Assembly (NCBI RefSeq): GCF_002163585.1
Contig: NZ_CP015579.1
Coordinates: forward strand, 620,001-684,000
From: Tatumella citrea
GTDB lineage: Bacteria > Pseudomonadota > Gammaproteobacteria > Enterobacterales > Enterobacteriaceae
Reading direction: 5' to 3'
DNA length: 64,000 nucleotides
Position 1 is the stretch's first letter, and every line of letters starts with the position of its first letter. The notes beneath the pieces are model-generated. The model searched no databases. It was not told the DNA's origin and worked only from the letters and a program-made list of their open reading frames with translations. Made by a program: the position numbers and the translations under genes. Of the stretch, positions 18,281 to 29,066 are shown piece by piece.

Positions 18281-19375
18281 ATGAATCAAATCAGTGGTCT
18301 GAATTTATCGGAGCTGTTTTACCAACAGGTGGTAAAACCCATAATGCTCAGGTTCTTTCCTGAAATAAAATATGCCTGTGCCCGGATGGGGCGGGGGTCT
18401 GAAGTATTGGGATATGATGATTCTGTCTCAACTGATCATGATTTTGGTCCCTGTGTGCAGCTTTTTTTACCGGAAGATAATTTTAAAACTGTCGCCGCTG
18501 AAATTATGTCGGTTATGGATACTCATTTACCAGAATCATTTCAGGGTTTTTCGGTAAAGTACCCCAATGGGTGTCGGCCTGTGAATTCACCTGATTTGTA
18601 TCCGGAAATGCTGGGGTCCTGGCATGGGGTTGAACTCTATACCCTCAGTATGTGGAGCCGGATGTACCTGCAAACAGACCTCACCCGCGGGCTGGAAACC
18701 CTGCAATGGCTGAATTATTCCGAGCAGTTTCTGCTGTTGATTACTGCCGGAAAGGTGTTTCATGATGACACTGGTGAATTAACCGCGTTCAGGCAGAAAT
18801 TCGCTTATTTTCCACAACAGGTGTGGCTGTATAAGATTGCTGCTCAGTGGGGGAAAATCGCAGAAGAACGGGCTTATATCGGCAGGGCAGATAGTGTGAA
18901 TGACAGGTTAGGGGCGACGATAATTGCGGTACGTATGGCCGAAAATATTATGCGCTTAGCCATGCTGACCGAACAAGTCTATGTTCCTTATCCCAAATGG
19001 TTTGGAACCTGTTTTTCAACTCTGGTATGTGCAGCGGAGTTATCCCCGTTGTTAGAGCGTATTCTTACCGCAAAAGATCAGCACACCAGAGAAGAGAGCA
19101 TCAATAATGCCTGCCTTTTTGTTGCTAATCTGCAGGTAGAAAAACAGATTCCCGGTGCGATTGCGCCGGAAATGACCAGCGTTCATCACAGAGAATTTAC
19201 CTTTGTGGATTCGCTGAAATTAGAACATTCAATTGCTGCAGCGATCACCGATGATGAATTAAAGCAGTTACCTGAATTTGGCGCGGTGGATCAGTTTATT
19301 AGCAGTAACCAGATTCTGGCGGTGCCAAATTACTGTCAGGCGTTGTCGGTGATTTACAAAACCCCGTTATATTAA
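18281..19375 (+). CDS. DUF4037 protein, nucleotidyltransferase-like
   Basis: A 364-aa protein of the DUF4037 family. Near residues 38-56 it has G-S-E-V-L-G-Y-D-D followed by S-T-D-H-D-F-G, the glycine-serine and paired-acid signature of the nucleotidyltransferase fold (compare kanamycin nucleotidyltransferase or MNT enzymes). The remainder is largely helical. ATG at 18281 is preferred because AAGGA at 18270-18274 sits at a proper distance; the ATG at 18275 is too close. No antibiotic-specific motif was seen. Family members are described only as putative nucleotidyltransferases. It stands alone between the decayed insert and malQ and seems intact. Confidence 0.75.
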   Translation: MNQISGLNLSELFYQQVVKPIMLRFFPEIKYACARMGRGSEVLGYDDSVSTDHDFGPCVQLFLPEDNFKTVAAEIMSVMDTHLPESFQGFSVKYPNGCRPVNSPDLYPEMLGSWHGVELYTLSMWSRMYLQTDLTRGLETLQWLNYSEQFLLLITAGKVFHDDTGELTAFRQKFAYFPQQVWLYKIAAQWGKIAEERAYIGRADSVNDRLGATIIAVRMAENIMRLAMLTEQVYVPYPKWFGTCFSTLVCAAELSPLLERILTAKDQHTREESINNACLFVANLQVEKQIPGAIAPEMTSVHHREFTFVDSLKLEHSIAAAITDDELKQLPEFGAVDQFISSNQILAVPNYCQALSVIYKTPLY

Positions 19376-19386
19376 GACAGCCCGTT

Positions 19387-19415
19387 ATCCGGCAGATTAA
19401 AACAACCTGCCGGAT
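19387..19415 (+). terminator. Hairpin after the DUF4037 gene
   Basis: ATCCGGCAG / CTGCCGGAT form a 9-bp perfect stem with an 11-base loop, 11 bases after the stop. No T tract follows, so it may act with the next hairpin. Confidence 0.5.
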
Positions 19416-19425
19416 GCATCTGTAA

Positions 19426-19460
19426 AACAAGCTTCTGCGCAGAACAGAAGCTTGTTATGC
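19426..19460. terminator. Bidirectional terminator between DUF4037 gene and malQ
   Basis: A perfect 12-bp stem (AACAAGCTTCTG / CAGAAGCTTGTT) with a 7-base loop at 19426-19456. On the minus strand it is followed by TTTTAC, suiting termination of malP-malQ; it also blocks reading from the left. Confidence 0.75.
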
Positions 19461-19468
19461 CAGAGTGC

Positions 19469-21556
19469 TTAGCCGACCGACACCTTTTTCCTGCGTTTAT
19501 CCAGGTCTTTGATCAGTTTATTGATGTGCTCATCGGCAAATATGTCTTCCAGCGTTTTACTCAGCTTACGTCGCCAGTTGGGATATTCGGTATTCGTGCC
19601 GGGAATATTGACCGGAGTTGCCATATCCAGCCAGTCCTCCGGCTGCAGGCCCAGTAAGGCACAGGCACTGTCGGCTACATAGCGCTGTAATCCACGGTTT
19701 AGTACCGGAGTCATTTCCATTAACGCCGCACGATGACCGGTTTTCTTCGGGATACAGTCATAGTGATGCAGCGCATCAAGCAGACCCTGTCGGGCCCGGG
19801 CCCGGTCAGCATAGAGACCCTGCAATACTTCCTGATCACGGTATAAGCCCAGGGTTTTCCCCAGGGTTAAATCATCGGCCTGCCAGTAACCACGCAGGGT
19901 GGGCAGATCATGAGTGGTCAGGGTTGCCATCGCCTGCTGCGGATAGGATTGAGGCGCGCGGAAATGGTTTTCTTCATCCTGCTCAAAATACAGCACTTTG
20001 TAGGAGTAGACTCCGGATTCCCGCAGCTTACTGACAATTTCTACCGGCACGGTGCCCAGATCCTCACCAATCACCATGCACTGATGGCGGTGGCTCTCTA
20101 AAGCCAGAACGGCCAGCAAATCATCTACCGGGTAACGGATATAAGCCCCTTTATCGGCAGTTTCTCCGGCAGGGATCCACCATAAACGCAGCAGGTTCAT
20201 CACATGATCGATCCGCAGCGCCCCGCAGCTGGTCATATTAGCCCGCAGCATATCGATAAATGGCTGATAGCCTCGTTGGGTCATCACCCAGGGATCCATC
20301 GGCCGCAGATCCCAGTTCTGTCCCTGTGGACCCAGAATATCCGGCGGCGCACCTACCGAGGCATCCAGACAAAATAATTCCCCGTCATCCCAGGTTTCCG
20401 ATCCGCCACGAACGATCCCCACAGCCAGATCGCGGTACAAACCGATCGGCATCTCGTGCTGCTGGCTGATCTCATAGCAACTGACCAGTTGGGTCTCTGC
20501 CAGCCATTGTAACCAGCAGTAAAATCCAACCTCGCTGGTATGTTGTTCGCAGAACTCTTGTACAGCCGGTCCACGGGCGTCATGATACTCTTCCGGCCAG
20601 TCGTTCCATCCCAGGGCTTCACCGCGGGTTTCTGCCAGATACTGGTAAAGCGCATCAAATACTGCCTGTAATCTCAGACTTTCGCCGCCATGTTCACTAA
20701 ATGCAGCCAGGGCTTTCACCTGCGGATCGCGGGCCGGGCGGGTCACAAATCGCTGATATGCCAGCCGCAGCCCGGCCAGTTTCAGCGCCATCACTTCACT
20801 GTAATCGACAAACTCTGCGGCTCGTGCAGCTTTCAGCCGTTTGCGGGTTTGTGGTAAAGCCCACCACTGCTGTGCTTCGTCACTGAGCCTGAAATCTTCG
20901 ACTTCATTAACATCGATATAAATGACGTTTAACCAGCGCCGGGAAGAGGGGCTGTAAGGACTGGCTGCGGTCGGATTCGCCGGGTAAAGCGCATGAATCG
21001 GGTTCAGACCTACAAATGCACCACCACGTTCGGCAATCTGTGGCAGCAGTTGCCGTAAATCGCCGAAATCACCAATTCCCCAGTTATTCTCAGAACGCAG
21101 GGTGTACAGCTGAGTACAGGCTCCCCACAGCTTTTTCCCTGACAGTAGCGCTTCCGGTTCAAAGCAGCGTTTCGGAGCAACAATCACCCGGCAGTGCCAT
21201 TGCTGCTCACCGCGGGAGAGTGTCAGCTGATGGTAACCGGCAGGAATTTTTCCCGGCAATACCAGGGTCATCTCACCACTGATCCGGCCTTGCTGGCTGG
21301 TACCACTCTCCTGTTTTAGCTGCCACTGATATTCGCCGTTTCCACTGATCGGCAGGGCCAGCCGGCCACCGGCGGTAAATACCCTGACTCCGGGCACCGG
21401 GCTAAATTCTGCAACCGGGCGGTGGCTGAAATTCATGGCATCCAACAGTTTTTGCCGGGTTTCCGGGGCCGTCTCCTGCTGTTTACCATGGGCATTGATA
21501 AAGCCGGAGGCGATACCTGCCTCCCTGGCAGCCTGTTCCAGTGCTTTGTTGTCCAT
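19469..21556 (-). CDS. malQ: 4-alpha-glucanotransferase (amylomaltase) MalQ
   Basis: A 695-aa cytoplasmic GH77 enzyme (E. coli 694) that transfers glucanosyl units between maltodextrins and releases glucose. An N-terminal extension of about 140 residues typical of enterobacterial MalQ is followed by the catalytic barrel with NWGIGDFGDL, LNPIHALYPANP and SPYSPSSRRWLN. Active-site segments are ALRIDHVMNL (nucleophile Asp), VIGEDLGTVP (acid/base Glu) and TTHDLPTLRGYW (transition-state Asp), all intact. It follows malP after nine bases in one operon and supplies substrates for it. Confidence 0.95.
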   Translation of the reverse strand: MDNKALEQAAREAGIASGFINAHGKQQETAPETRQKLLDAMNFSHRPVAEFSPVPGVRVFTAGGRLALPISGNGEYQWQLKQESGTSQQGRISGEMTLVLPGKIPAGYHQLTLSRGEQQWHCRVIVAPKRCFEPEALLSGKKLWGACTQLYTLRSENNWGIGDFGDLRQLLPQIAERGGAFVGLNPIHALYPANPTAASPYSPSSRRWLNVIYIDVNEVEDFRLSDEAQQWWALPQTRKRLKAARAAEFVDYSEVMALKLAGLRLAYQRFVTRPARDPQVKALAAFSEHGGESLRLQAVFDALYQYLAETRGEALGWNDWPEEYHDARGPAVQEFCEQHTSEVGFYCWLQWLAETQLVSCYEISQQHEMPIGLYRDLAVGIVRGGSETWDDGELFCLDASVGAPPDILGPQGQNWDLRPMDPWVMTQRGYQPFIDMLRANMTSCGALRIDHVMNLLRLWWIPAGETADKGAYIRYPVDDLLAVLALESHRHQCMVIGEDLGTVPVEIVSKLRESGVYSYKVLYFEQDEENHFRAPQSYPQQAMATLTTHDLPTLRGYWQADDLTLGKTLGLYRDQEVLQGLYADRARARQGLLDALHHYDCIPKKTGHRAALMEMTPVLNRGLQRYVADSACALLGLQPEDWLDMATPVNIPGTNTEYPNWRRKLSKTLEDIFADEHINKLIKDLDKRRKKVSVG

Positions 21557-21565
21557 GCTGCCTCC

Positions 21566-23983
21566 TTAGCGTTTTGCCTGCCAGATTCGTTGCTGATAGT
21601 CACGGATAGAACGATCGGAGCTGAAGATACCGACACGGGCAGTATTAAGAATCGTTTTACGGGTCCAGAGGGCACGGTCGCGATACTGATCGGCTGCTTG
21701 TTGCTGTGACTGGCAATAAGCCGCAAAGTCAGCCAATACCAGATAGGGATCGCCGCCACTGAGCAGGCTGTCGAGCATCAGCCGGAAGGCATCAGTATCT
21801 CCGTCGCTGAAGAAACCGTTTTCCAGTTCGGTAAGGATCGCATCGAGATGCTTATCTTTTTTGCGGATCTTAAGCGGATCATAACCCGCGGCCTGCAATG
21901 CCTTCACCTGATCGACCGTATTACCAAAAATAAAGATATTCTCTTCACCGACCTGTTCGGCGATTTCCACATTGGCACCATCCAGAGTTCCGATAGTCAG
22001 TGCACCGTTCAGCGCCAGCTTCATATTGCCGGTGCCGGAAGCTTCTTTACCGGCGGTGGAAATTTGCTCGGAGAGATCAGCTGCCGGAATCATCAGTTCG
22101 GCAACCGAGACCCGGTAATCCGGAATAAACACCACTTTCAGACGTCCGGCCACCAGTGGGTCATGGTTAATCTTTTCGGCAACCTTGTTAATCGCATAAA
22201 TAATATTTTTCGCCAGGTAGTACCCGGGAGCGGCTTTGGCACCAAACAGGAACACCCGCGGCACAATATCGGCCTTTGGATTGTCCCGTAACCGGCGGTA
22301 CAACGACAAAATATGCAGCAGATTCAGATGCTGGCGTTTGTATTCGTGCAGGCGTTTAATCTGCACATCAAACATCGCTTCAGGGTTCAGCTCCAGCCCG
22401 GTGACATGTTTGACGTACTGCACCAGCTTATCTTTGTTATCACGTTTAATTTGCTGATAACGCTGACAGAACGCAGGGTCATCTACTGCACTTTCCAGCT
22501 GCTTCAGCGCATCGAGGTTGTCTACCCACGAGCAGTCCAGCCGCTGATCAATCAGGTCAGATAATGCCGGATTACACAATTTGAGCCAGCGGCGCGGGGT
22601 AATGCCGTTGGTCACATTATGGAATTTGTTGGGCCAGAGCTGGTGATATTCCGGAAACAGATCCTTCACCACCAGTTCTGAATGGAGGGCCGCCACGCCG
22701 TTAACCGCAAAACCACTGACCACACACAGGTTGGCCATACGTATCTGTCGGTCCTGGTGGACGGAAAGTTTCTCCCAGACTTCCGGCTGGCCCGGCCACT
22801 GTTTCTCAACCAGTTTTTTAAATCGCGCATTCAGGGTTTTGATGATTGAGAAGTGGCGTGGCAGCAGGCTCTTAACCAGTTTTTCGTCCCAGCGCTCCAG
22901 TGCTTCAGGCATCAGCGTATGGTTGGTATAGGCGAAAGTACGGCTGCTGATCTCCCAGGCGGCATCCCAGTCCAGTTGATGTTCATCAATCAGAATACGC
23001 AACAATTCCGGGATAGCAATTGTCGGGTGGGTATCATTCAGCTGGATCACTTCATACTTTGGTAAATCCGCAATCTTACGTCCCGCCTTATGGTGGCGCC
23101 GCAAAATATCGGCAACGGAGCAGGCACACTGGAAATATTGCTGCATCAGACGCAGGCGTTTCCCGGCATCATGATTATCGTTGGGGTAGAGTACTTTAGT
23201 CAGTTTTGCGGCATCAATTCCCTGCTGTTCAGCGTGCAGAAATTTTCCGTCATTGAACAGACTCAGGTCGAACGGATGAACGTTGGTGGCCTGCCATAAC
23301 CGCAATGGTTGGCTGATGCCGTTACGGTAGCCTACAACCGGTAAATCATGAGCTTCCCCGCGCAGAGTAAAGGCTGGTTGCCACTGCTCTTTGCCGTGGC
23401 TGTCACGGGTCAGTTTGCCACCAAAAGCCACATCTACCGACAGGGCGCTGTTGTGGCTGAACCACGGATAGCTTTCGCGCTGCCAGTTATCTGGTGCTTC
23501 GTGTTGCTGGCCCTGGTCGAATGACTGGCGAAACAGGCCATACTGATAATTAAGGCCATAGCCGGTCGCAGACTGGCCCACTGTTGCCATCGAATCCAGA
23601 AAACAGGCGGCCAGTCGGCCTAAGCCACCGTTGCCAAGTGCCGGGTCGGTCTCCTGTTCCAGTACATCGGCCAGTTCCACATTGTATTGTTTCAGGGTAT
23701 CTGCCACGGTCTGATACCAGTCGAGGTTGATCAGATTGTTGGAGGTCAGACGGCCTATCAGGAACTCCATCGAAATATAATTGACGTGACGTTGTTTCTT
23801 GTCTGTGATTGCTGCTGACGGTTGCGCCCGGAGAAGTTCGGAGAGGGCTGCACTGGTTGCCTGCCACCACTGATGTGGAGTCATCTCCTCAGCCTGCTGC
23901 AAACCAAATCCCTGCCACTGGCGTTTTAGTGCGTCTGAGAATTGCGTCTTATCTAAAGTCACCTGATCACCTGCCTCATTCAT
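21566..23983 (-). CDS. malP: Maltodextrin phosphorylase MalP
   Basis: An 805-aa GT35 phosphorylase (E. coli 797) that splits maltodextrins with phosphate into glucose 1-phosphate. The N-terminal region has [10 protein letters not shown] and [16 protein letters not shown], the middle [18 protein letters not shown] and [12 protein letters not shown], and the C-terminal PLP site reads [14 protein letters not shown] with its lysine. The first 12 residues ([12 protein letters not shown]) differ from E. coli, which accounts for the extra length. It is divergent from malT, and MalT-box-like sequences lie in the shared region. Confidence 0.95.
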   Translation of the reverse strand: MNEAGDQVTLDKTQFSDALKRQWQGFGLQQAEEMTPHQWWQATSAALSELLRAQPSAAITDKKQRHVNYISMEFLIGRLTSNNLINLDWYQTVADTLKQYNVELADVLEQETDPALGNGGLGRLAACFLDSMATVGQSATGYGLNYQYGLFRQSFDQGQQHEAPDNWQRESYPWFSHNSALSVDVAFGGKLTRDSHGKEQWQPAFTLRGEAHDLPVVGYRNGISQPLRLWQATNVHPFDLSLFNDGKFLHAEQQGIDAAKLTKVLYPNDNHDAGKRLRLMQQYFQCACSVADILRRHHKAGRKIADLPKYEVIQLNDTHPTIAIPELLRILIDEHQLDWDAAWEISSRTFAYTNHTLMPEALERWDEKLVKSLLPRHFSIIKTLNARFKKLVEKQWPGQPEVWEKLSVHQDRQIRMANLCVVSGFAVNGVAALHSELVVKDLFPEYHQLWPNKFHNVTNGITPRRWLKLCNPALSDLIDQRLDCSWVDNLDALKQLESAVDDPAFCQRYQQIKRDNKDKLVQYVKHVTGLELNPEAMFDVQIKRLHEYKRQHLNLLHILSLYRRLRDNPKADIVPRVFLFGAKAAPGYYLAKNIIYAINKVAEKINHDPLVAGRLKVVFIPDYRVSVAELMIPAADLSEQISTAGKEASGTGNMKLALNGALTIGTLDGANVEIAEQVGEENIFIFGNTVDQVKALQAAGYDPLKIRKKDKHLDAILTELENGFFSDGDTDAFRLMLDSLLSGGDPYLVLADFAAYCQSQQQAADQYRDRALWTRKTILNTARVGIFSSDRSIRDYQQRIWQAKR

Positions 23984-24276
23984 TGGTCATGATTGGAATA
24001 GATTATCGCTATGCTGTATCCAGTAGCGGTCGGCGGCATCCTCCTGATAACGATTAGACAGGGAGGAGGAACAGGGCGTAGCCGGAGGATACTGGCCTGA
24101 GAAGAAAAGACTCTAAAAAGCGTTGCTCAAAATGTGACGGAGAGCAACTAAACGATATGTAAAAACGTAACAATATTGCAATTGATATTTCAAAGGTGGA
24201 ATTTATAAAAAAAAATTAATTCAGTTAATTAAATAAAGATGATGCAGGCCGGAGACGGCGATAAGAGCCGGATATT
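23984..24276. promoter_or_regulatory. malP / malT divergent control region
   Basis: A 293-base region. The half near malP holds AGGGAGGAGG at 24060-24069 (9 of 10 to the MalT box, plus orientation) and an inverted weaker match CATCCTCCTG near 24038-24047, likely malP operators. The half near malT is AT-rich and holds a CRP-like site. No coding sequence is supported. Confidence 0.6.
24133..24148 (+). promoter_or_regulatory. CRP-like site upstream of malT
   Basis: TGTGA-N6-GCAAC has one perfect CRP half-site. The known E. coli malT CRP site has the same asymmetric form (TGTGA-N6-GCAAA). It lies about 130 bases before the malT ATG. Confidence 0.5.
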
Positions 24277-27003
24277 ATGCTGATACCTTCTAAACTTAGC
24301 CGCCCTGTGCGGCAACAGAATACTGTAGTCAGGGAACGACTGCTGAAGCGGCTGTCAATGGCTCCGGCGTATCGTTTAACTCTGGTTTCCGGCCCCGCCG
24401 GTTACGGAAAAACAACACTGGTTTCTCACTGGGCTGCCGGTAACAATGATCTGGGCTGGTACTCTCTGGATGAAGGTGATAATCAGCCGGAGCGTTTTGC
24501 CGGTTACCTGATGGCTGCGATTCAACAGGCTTGTGGGGGGCACTGTGTTAAAAGTGAAGCCATGAGCCAGAAACATCAGTATGCCAGCCTGTCAGCCCTG
24601 TTTTCTCAGCTGTTTGTTGAGCTTTCTGACTGGCACCGGCCACTTCTGCTGGTAATTGATGATTATCATCTGATTTCTAATGACGAAATTCATGATGCGA
24701 TGCGTTTCTTTTTGCGTCACCAGCCGGAAAATGTTTCCCTGGTCATTCTCTCCCGGACTCTGCCTCCGCTGGGAATTGCTAACCTGCGGGTGCGTGAGCA
24801 ACTTCTGGAACTGACGACCCTTCAGCTAGCATTTACTCATGAGGAAACTCAGCAATTTTTTGACTACCGTCTGAAAGACCCGATTGACCAAAGCGACAGT
24901 CGGCAATTATGTGACGAAGTTGCTGGTTGGGTCACAGCGTTACAATTAATCGCGTTTTCCGCACGTCAGTCTGTCGGTTCCCCGCAACAATCCGCTCGTC
25001 AGTCAGCCAGTAAACTGTCCGGGCTGAATGCCAGCCATCTGTGTGAATATCTGTCGGATGAAGTGTTGGGCAGGGAAGATGCTGCTACCCGCGATTTTCT
25101 GTTACGCAGTTCAGTTTTACGCTCAATGAATGATGCCCTGATTATGCGTCTGACCGACGGTAATTATGGTCAGCAGCGGCTGGAAGAGCTGGAGCGGCAA
25201 GGGCTGTTTATCCACCGGATGGATGATAGCGGTGAATGGTTTAATTTCCATCCACTGTTTGCCGGTTTTTTGCGACAGCGCTGCCAGAGAGAACTGGCTG
25301 CTGAGCTGCCGGCCATCCACCGGGCAGCCGCAGAAGGCTGGCTGGCTCAGGGCTTTCCTGCAGAGGCGATTTACCATGCACTGGGTGCCAGTGATACGGT
25401 GCTGCTAAGGGAAATTCTGTTACAGAACGCCTGGACGCTGTTTAACCAGAGCGAATTACTGCTGCTTGAACAGTGCCTGAATGCATTGCCTTATGAACTA
25501 TTGATAGACGAGCCAAAACTGGTGCTGTTACAGGCCTGGCTGGCGCAGAGCCAGCACCGGTACAGTGAAGTGGATGCTTTACTGATGCTTGCCGAAGAAG
25601 AGATGCAACGGCGGCATATTGAAATACCGACGGAGGTGATGGCCGAGTTTGATGCACTTCGTGCCCAGGTAGCGATTAACGATGGTCGTCAGGATGAAGC
25701 CGAAGCGCTGGCCGCCAATGCGCTGGACTATCTGCCACATGAGAGTTACTACAGCCGGATTGTTGCCACCTCTGTGACAGGGGAGATTCAGCACTGCAGA
25801 GGCGATTTAGTGCGTGCACTGCCACTGATGCAACAAACGGAGCAAATAGCTCTGCGACATCAGGCCTACCATTATGCCCTTTGGGCGTTACTGCAACAGA
25901 GTGAAATTCTGATTGCCCAGGGATTCCTGCAGGCAGCTTATGAAATGCAGGACAGGGCATTTGAACTGGTCAGGGAACAGCATTTAGAGCAGTTGCCGAT
26001 GCATGAGTTTTTGCTGCGTTTACGTTCCCAGGTGTTATGGTCCTGGTCGCGACTGGATGCTGCTGAGCAGTCGGCACGGGAAGGGCTGGCGGTACTGGAT
26101 AATTATCAGCCGCAACAGCAGTTACAGTGCCTGGCGATGCTGGCAAAATGCGCTCTGGCCCGTGGTCAGATTGATAACGCCGGCTACCATTTACAGCGTT
26201 GTGAAATGCTGCTGAAAAACGGTCAGTATCATACCGACTGGATCACTAACACCGATAAACCGCGCGTTATTTACTGGCAAATGACCGGTGATAAAGCGGC
26301 GGCACGCCAGTGGTTACTTCAGGCCCGTAAACCGGAAGTCGCAGGTAATCATTTTCAGCAAGGCCAGTGGCGAAACATTGCCAGAGTGCAGATCTTACTC
26401 GAAAAATATAATGAAGCCGAAGTGGTACTGGATGAGCTGAATCAGAATGCCCGCCAGCTGCGGCTGATAAGCGATCTGAACCGCAACCTGTTACTGAGTA
26501 ATCTGCTTTACTGGCAGACCGGTCGGAAAACCGATGCCCAGCGGGCTCTGACGGAGGCGCTGACTCTGGCGAACCGTACCGGATTTATCAGCCATTTTGT
26601 GATTGAAGGCGAAATGATGGCACAGCAGCTGCGCCAGTTAATCCAGCTCAACCTGCTACCTGAACTGGAACTGCGAAGGGCAGAGCAGATACTGCGGGAG
26701 ATTAACCAGCATCACCGGCATAAGTTTGCCCATTTTGATGAGGGATTTGTCAGCAAATTACTGACTAACCCGCAGGTACCAGAGCTTATACGCACCAGCC
26801 CGCTGACACAGCGCGAGTGGCAGGTGCTGGGACTGATTTATTCGGGATACAGCAATGATCAGATTGCCGGTGAACTGGACGTGGCTTCCACGACCATTAA
26901 AACTCATATCCGCAATTTGTATCAGAAACTGGGTGTGGCTCATCGCCAGGAAGCGGTACAGCAGGCACAGCAGCTGTTGAAAGTGATGGGATACAGCGCC
27001 TGA
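24277..27003 (+). CDS. malT: Maltose regulon transcriptional activator MalT
   Basis: A 908-aa signal-transduction ATPase (E. coli 901) activated by maltotriose and ATP. The N-terminal NOD ATPase domain begins [12 protein letters not shown] and has Walker [10 protein letters not shown] (residues 39-47) and Walker [11 protein letters not shown] (about 125-134). A winged helix and a TPR-like superhelix that binds maltotriose span about residues 250-800. The LuxR-type helix-turn-helix is at the C-terminus ([20 protein letters not shown] and [16 protein letters not shown]). Predicted targets here are malK-lamB-malM, malEFG and malPQ. The upstream CRP-like site suggests catabolite control of its own gene. 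Confidence 0.96.
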   Translation: MLIPSKLSRPVRQQNTVVRERLLKRLSMAPAYRLTLVSGPAGYGKTTLVSHWAAGNNDLGWYSLDEGDNQPERFAGYLMAAIQQACGGHCVKSEAMSQKHQYASLSALFSQLFVELSDWHRPLLLVIDDYHLISNDEIHDAMRFFLRHQPENVSLVILSRTLPPLGIANLRVREQLLELTTLQLAFTHEETQQFFDYRLKDPIDQSDSRQLCDEVAGWVTALQLIAFSARQSVGSPQQSARQSASKLSGLNASHLCEYLSDEVLGREDAATRDFLLRSSVLRSMNDALIMRLTDGNYGQQRLEELERQGLFIHRMDDSGEWFNFHPLFAGFLRQRCQRELAAELPAIHRAAAEGWLAQGFPAEAIYHALGASDTVLLREILLQNAWTLFNQSELLLLEQCLNALPYELLIDEPKLVLLQAWLAQSQHRYSEVDALLMLAEEEMQRRHIEIPTEVMAEFDALRAQVAINDGRQDEAEALAANALDYLPHESYYSRIVATSVTGEIQHCRGDLVRALPLMQQTEQIALRHQAYHYALWALLQQSEILIAQGFLQAAYEMQDRAFELVREQHLEQLPMHEFLLRLRSQVLWSWSRLDAAEQSAREGLAVLDNYQPQQQLQCLAMLAKCALARGQIDNAGYHLQRCEMLLKNGQYHTDWITNTDKPRVIYWQMTGDKAAARQWLLQARKPEVAGNHFQQGQWRNIARVQILLEKYNEAEVVLDELNQNARQLRLISDLNRNLLLSNLLYWQTGRKTDAQRALTEALTLANRTGFISHFVIEGEMMAQQLRQLIQLNLLPELELRRAEQILREINQHHRHKFAHFDEGFVSKLLTNPQVPELIRTSPLTQREWQVLGLIYSGYSNDQIAGELDVASTTIKTHIRNLYQKLGVAHRQEAVQQAQQLLKVMGYSA

Positions 27004-27008
27004 AAATG

Positions 27009-27035
27009 TTCCGGCACTGAAATGCAGTGCCGGAA
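27009..27035. terminator. Bidirectional hairpin between malT and tannase gene
   Basis: A perfect 11-bp stem TTCCGGCACTG / CAGTGCCGGAA with a 5-base loop between convergent genes. T-rich only weakly on the minus-strand side (ACATTTTC). Confidence 0.6.
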
Positions 27036-27043
27036 AGCGAAGA

Positions 27044-28834
27044 TTATTTCTGCGCAACTACCTGTAGTTGATTATCTTTAACCTGATAATTTTTCTGATT
27101 ATCAGGACCTATCCATCCTATCGCTTCATTGCCAAAGGCGACTTTGGCAAAAGCTTCCGATTTCACCGGCTTATAGCTGGCAGCATCGTTAACGTCTCCG
27201 TGGCCTTTGTAGACGGCAATATACGGATAAGGATATACCGGCCGGGTAGCTTTTAACGCAGGGACCGGTGACGCATAAGGGACACTCGGGCGCTGCATAC
27301 CGTGGAACTGAGCTTCATTCGCATCGGATTTGCTGTCGTTTTTCGCCGGAGCCGGAGGGGCGGCTGGCATCATGGATTGTGGATGCAGACTTTTTCCGGT
27401 AATTAACTGCTCAGGTGCCTTACCTTGCTCTGTCCAGGCCATCAATGGTGTCAGCAAATCGACCTGATCATAGCCATCGCCGCCACCGCAGTGACCAACT
27501 CCCGGCAACAGGAAGTAACGCAGGAAAGAGTCGGTCGCCTGCTGGCCCAGAGTTTTCACCACACCCCGGTAATACGCCTGAGAGATGACCGGACTGATGG
27601 AGTCGTCAGCCAGCCCCTGCCAGAGGATGAGCTTCCCGCCCTGACCACGATAAGCGCTGAGATTAGTATTGGTGGCGTTGTACAGCGGTGCATATTCATT
27701 GACCCGTTTAAAGTTAGCTGCAGTTAACGGGAAATCTTTCATTGAGCTAATTTTGCTGTGACCAGGTGCTAACAGTACTGACTGCAAGGCAGGCAGAACC
27801 ATCGATTCAGATGGCGAGGCGGCATCCGCTGTGGCAGGCACAGGCCAGCGTAATTCTGAACCAATCGGGAATCCGCCCAACACATACTTATGGCCGTGGT
27901 CGTCACTGGCCCCTTCATAGTAACGGCTGACCACAGAGAGTTCTTCAGCGGTCAGACAGGATGAATGATCGCTCTCGCCAGGCTTACACAGCTTAAACCA
28001 GGAGGGAGAAAAGTGGCAGGCATAGGGATTTTGCAAAATGCCGTCGTTGACACCGGACAGCGTCGGGCAGTGTGCCAGTGCGGTGCGGTGGATTAATTCC
28101 AGACGGTCTTTCAGCAGAATAGCGCTGCCATCGGCCCGCTGGTTAGCTACGACGCTCCAGCCATGAAAGAACGAGTTCTGAATGGTAAATAACGCCGCAG
28201 GGGCTCCGGCTGAAATACCGTTGAAATCCTGCGGAAAGCGTTCGGCTTCCATCAGTGCTTCACGGCCGCCATCGGAACAGCCCATAAAGTAGGAGTATTT
28301 TGGCGGTTGTTTGTACCAGGCCTCAATCACTGCTTTTGACAGCAGAGCCGTCAGGTGGTTGGCGCGCCAGGCGAAATCAATCCGTTTTTGCGGGTCATCT
28401 GCCCAACTGGCATCCATCATGCTGCCACTGTGCCCCATATCGGTTGCGGCGACTACAAATTCACCATTCATAGCCGGGGTGCAGCCTGAGGTATTGGACA
28501 GGCTGAGATTGATACTTCCGCACAAGCCACCACAGCCTACCTGCAGAAAACGCTGTGTCCAGTGGCTGGCAGGTAAGGCGATTTGTACGCCAATATCCGG
28601 CGCTATGGTGGCAGTAACTTTGCAGTAACTGCCTTTGGGGCTGTTTTCGCTGCGGGCAGAGGTAATCTTTACTCCTGCACCTGTCTGAGCAGAAAAGTCC
28701 TGTTGTGCCAGTGCACTACAGTCGCCTGAGGGCTGAACTACTGGCAGGGTCGTGGCAGCCTGCGTCAGCGGGCTGAACAGACAGTAAAGCAATGCGACAG
28801 CCAGTATCCGCAGAGTCATCTGAAAATGTTTCAT
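27044..28834 (-). CDS. Tannase/feruloyl esterase family protein, exported
   Basis: A 596-aa secreted alpha/beta hydrolase of the tannase and feruloyl esterase family, which cleaves ester bonds of plant phenolics (gallate or ferulate esters). The start at 28834 opens a signal peptide (hydrophobic LRILAVALLYCLF, cleavage near TQAA). The nucleophile is Ser187 in GCSDGG, the acid is probably the Asp pair in GLADDSISP, and the histidine is in PGVGHCGGGDG. The paired cysteines of the family (CGGLCG and others) are present. The upstream 78 codons of the open frame show no family features. It stands alone, divergent from a 146-aa gene. A periplasmic or extracellular location is inferred. Confidence 0.85.
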   Translation of the reverse strand: MKHFQMTLRILAVALLYCLFSPLTQAATTLPVVQPSGDCSALAQQDFSAQTGAGVKITSARSENSPKGSYCKVTATIAPDIGVQIALPASHWTQRFLQVGCGGLCGSINLSLSNTSGCTPAMNGEFVVAATDMGHSGSMMDASWADDPQKRIDFAWRANHLTALLSKAVIEAWYKQPPKYSYFMGCSDGGREALMEAERFPQDFNGISAGAPAALFTIQNSFFHGWSVVANQRADGSAILLKDRLELIHRTALAHCPTLSGVNDGILQNPYACHFSPSWFKLCKPGESDHSSCLTAEELSVVSRYYEGASDDHGHKYVLGGFPIGSELRWPVPATADAASPSESMVLPALQSVLLAPGHSKISSMKDFPLTAANFKRVNEYAPLYNATNTNLSAYRGQGGKLILWQGLADDSISPVISQAYYRGVVKTLGQQATDSFLRYFLLPGVGHCGGGDGYDQVDLLTPLMAWTEQGKAPEQLITGKSLHPQSMMPAAPPAPAKNDSKSDANEAQFHGMQRPSVPYASPVPALKATRPVYPYPYIAVYKGHGDVNDAASYKPVKSEAFAKVAFGNEAIGWIGPDNQKNYQVKDNQLQVVAQK

Positions 28835-29066
28835 AAATATCGATCCGTTTATAAAAAGTCTGCTGAAAGGAGAATCACCGGGCGGGAAGCGGCACTCTGC
28901 TCTGTGCAGGCAGACTGCTGTTTCTGAGTGTTCCCGGCTATCCGGGCGAGCAGATAAACAGCTTACAGTCCGTCTGCCGGGCTGTATATTGCTGAAAGCG
29001 TAAAATAATCGATAAAACAGTGTTGCAGAGGCGCAAAGGGCGCTGCCTGAAACCGGAGGGATTACC

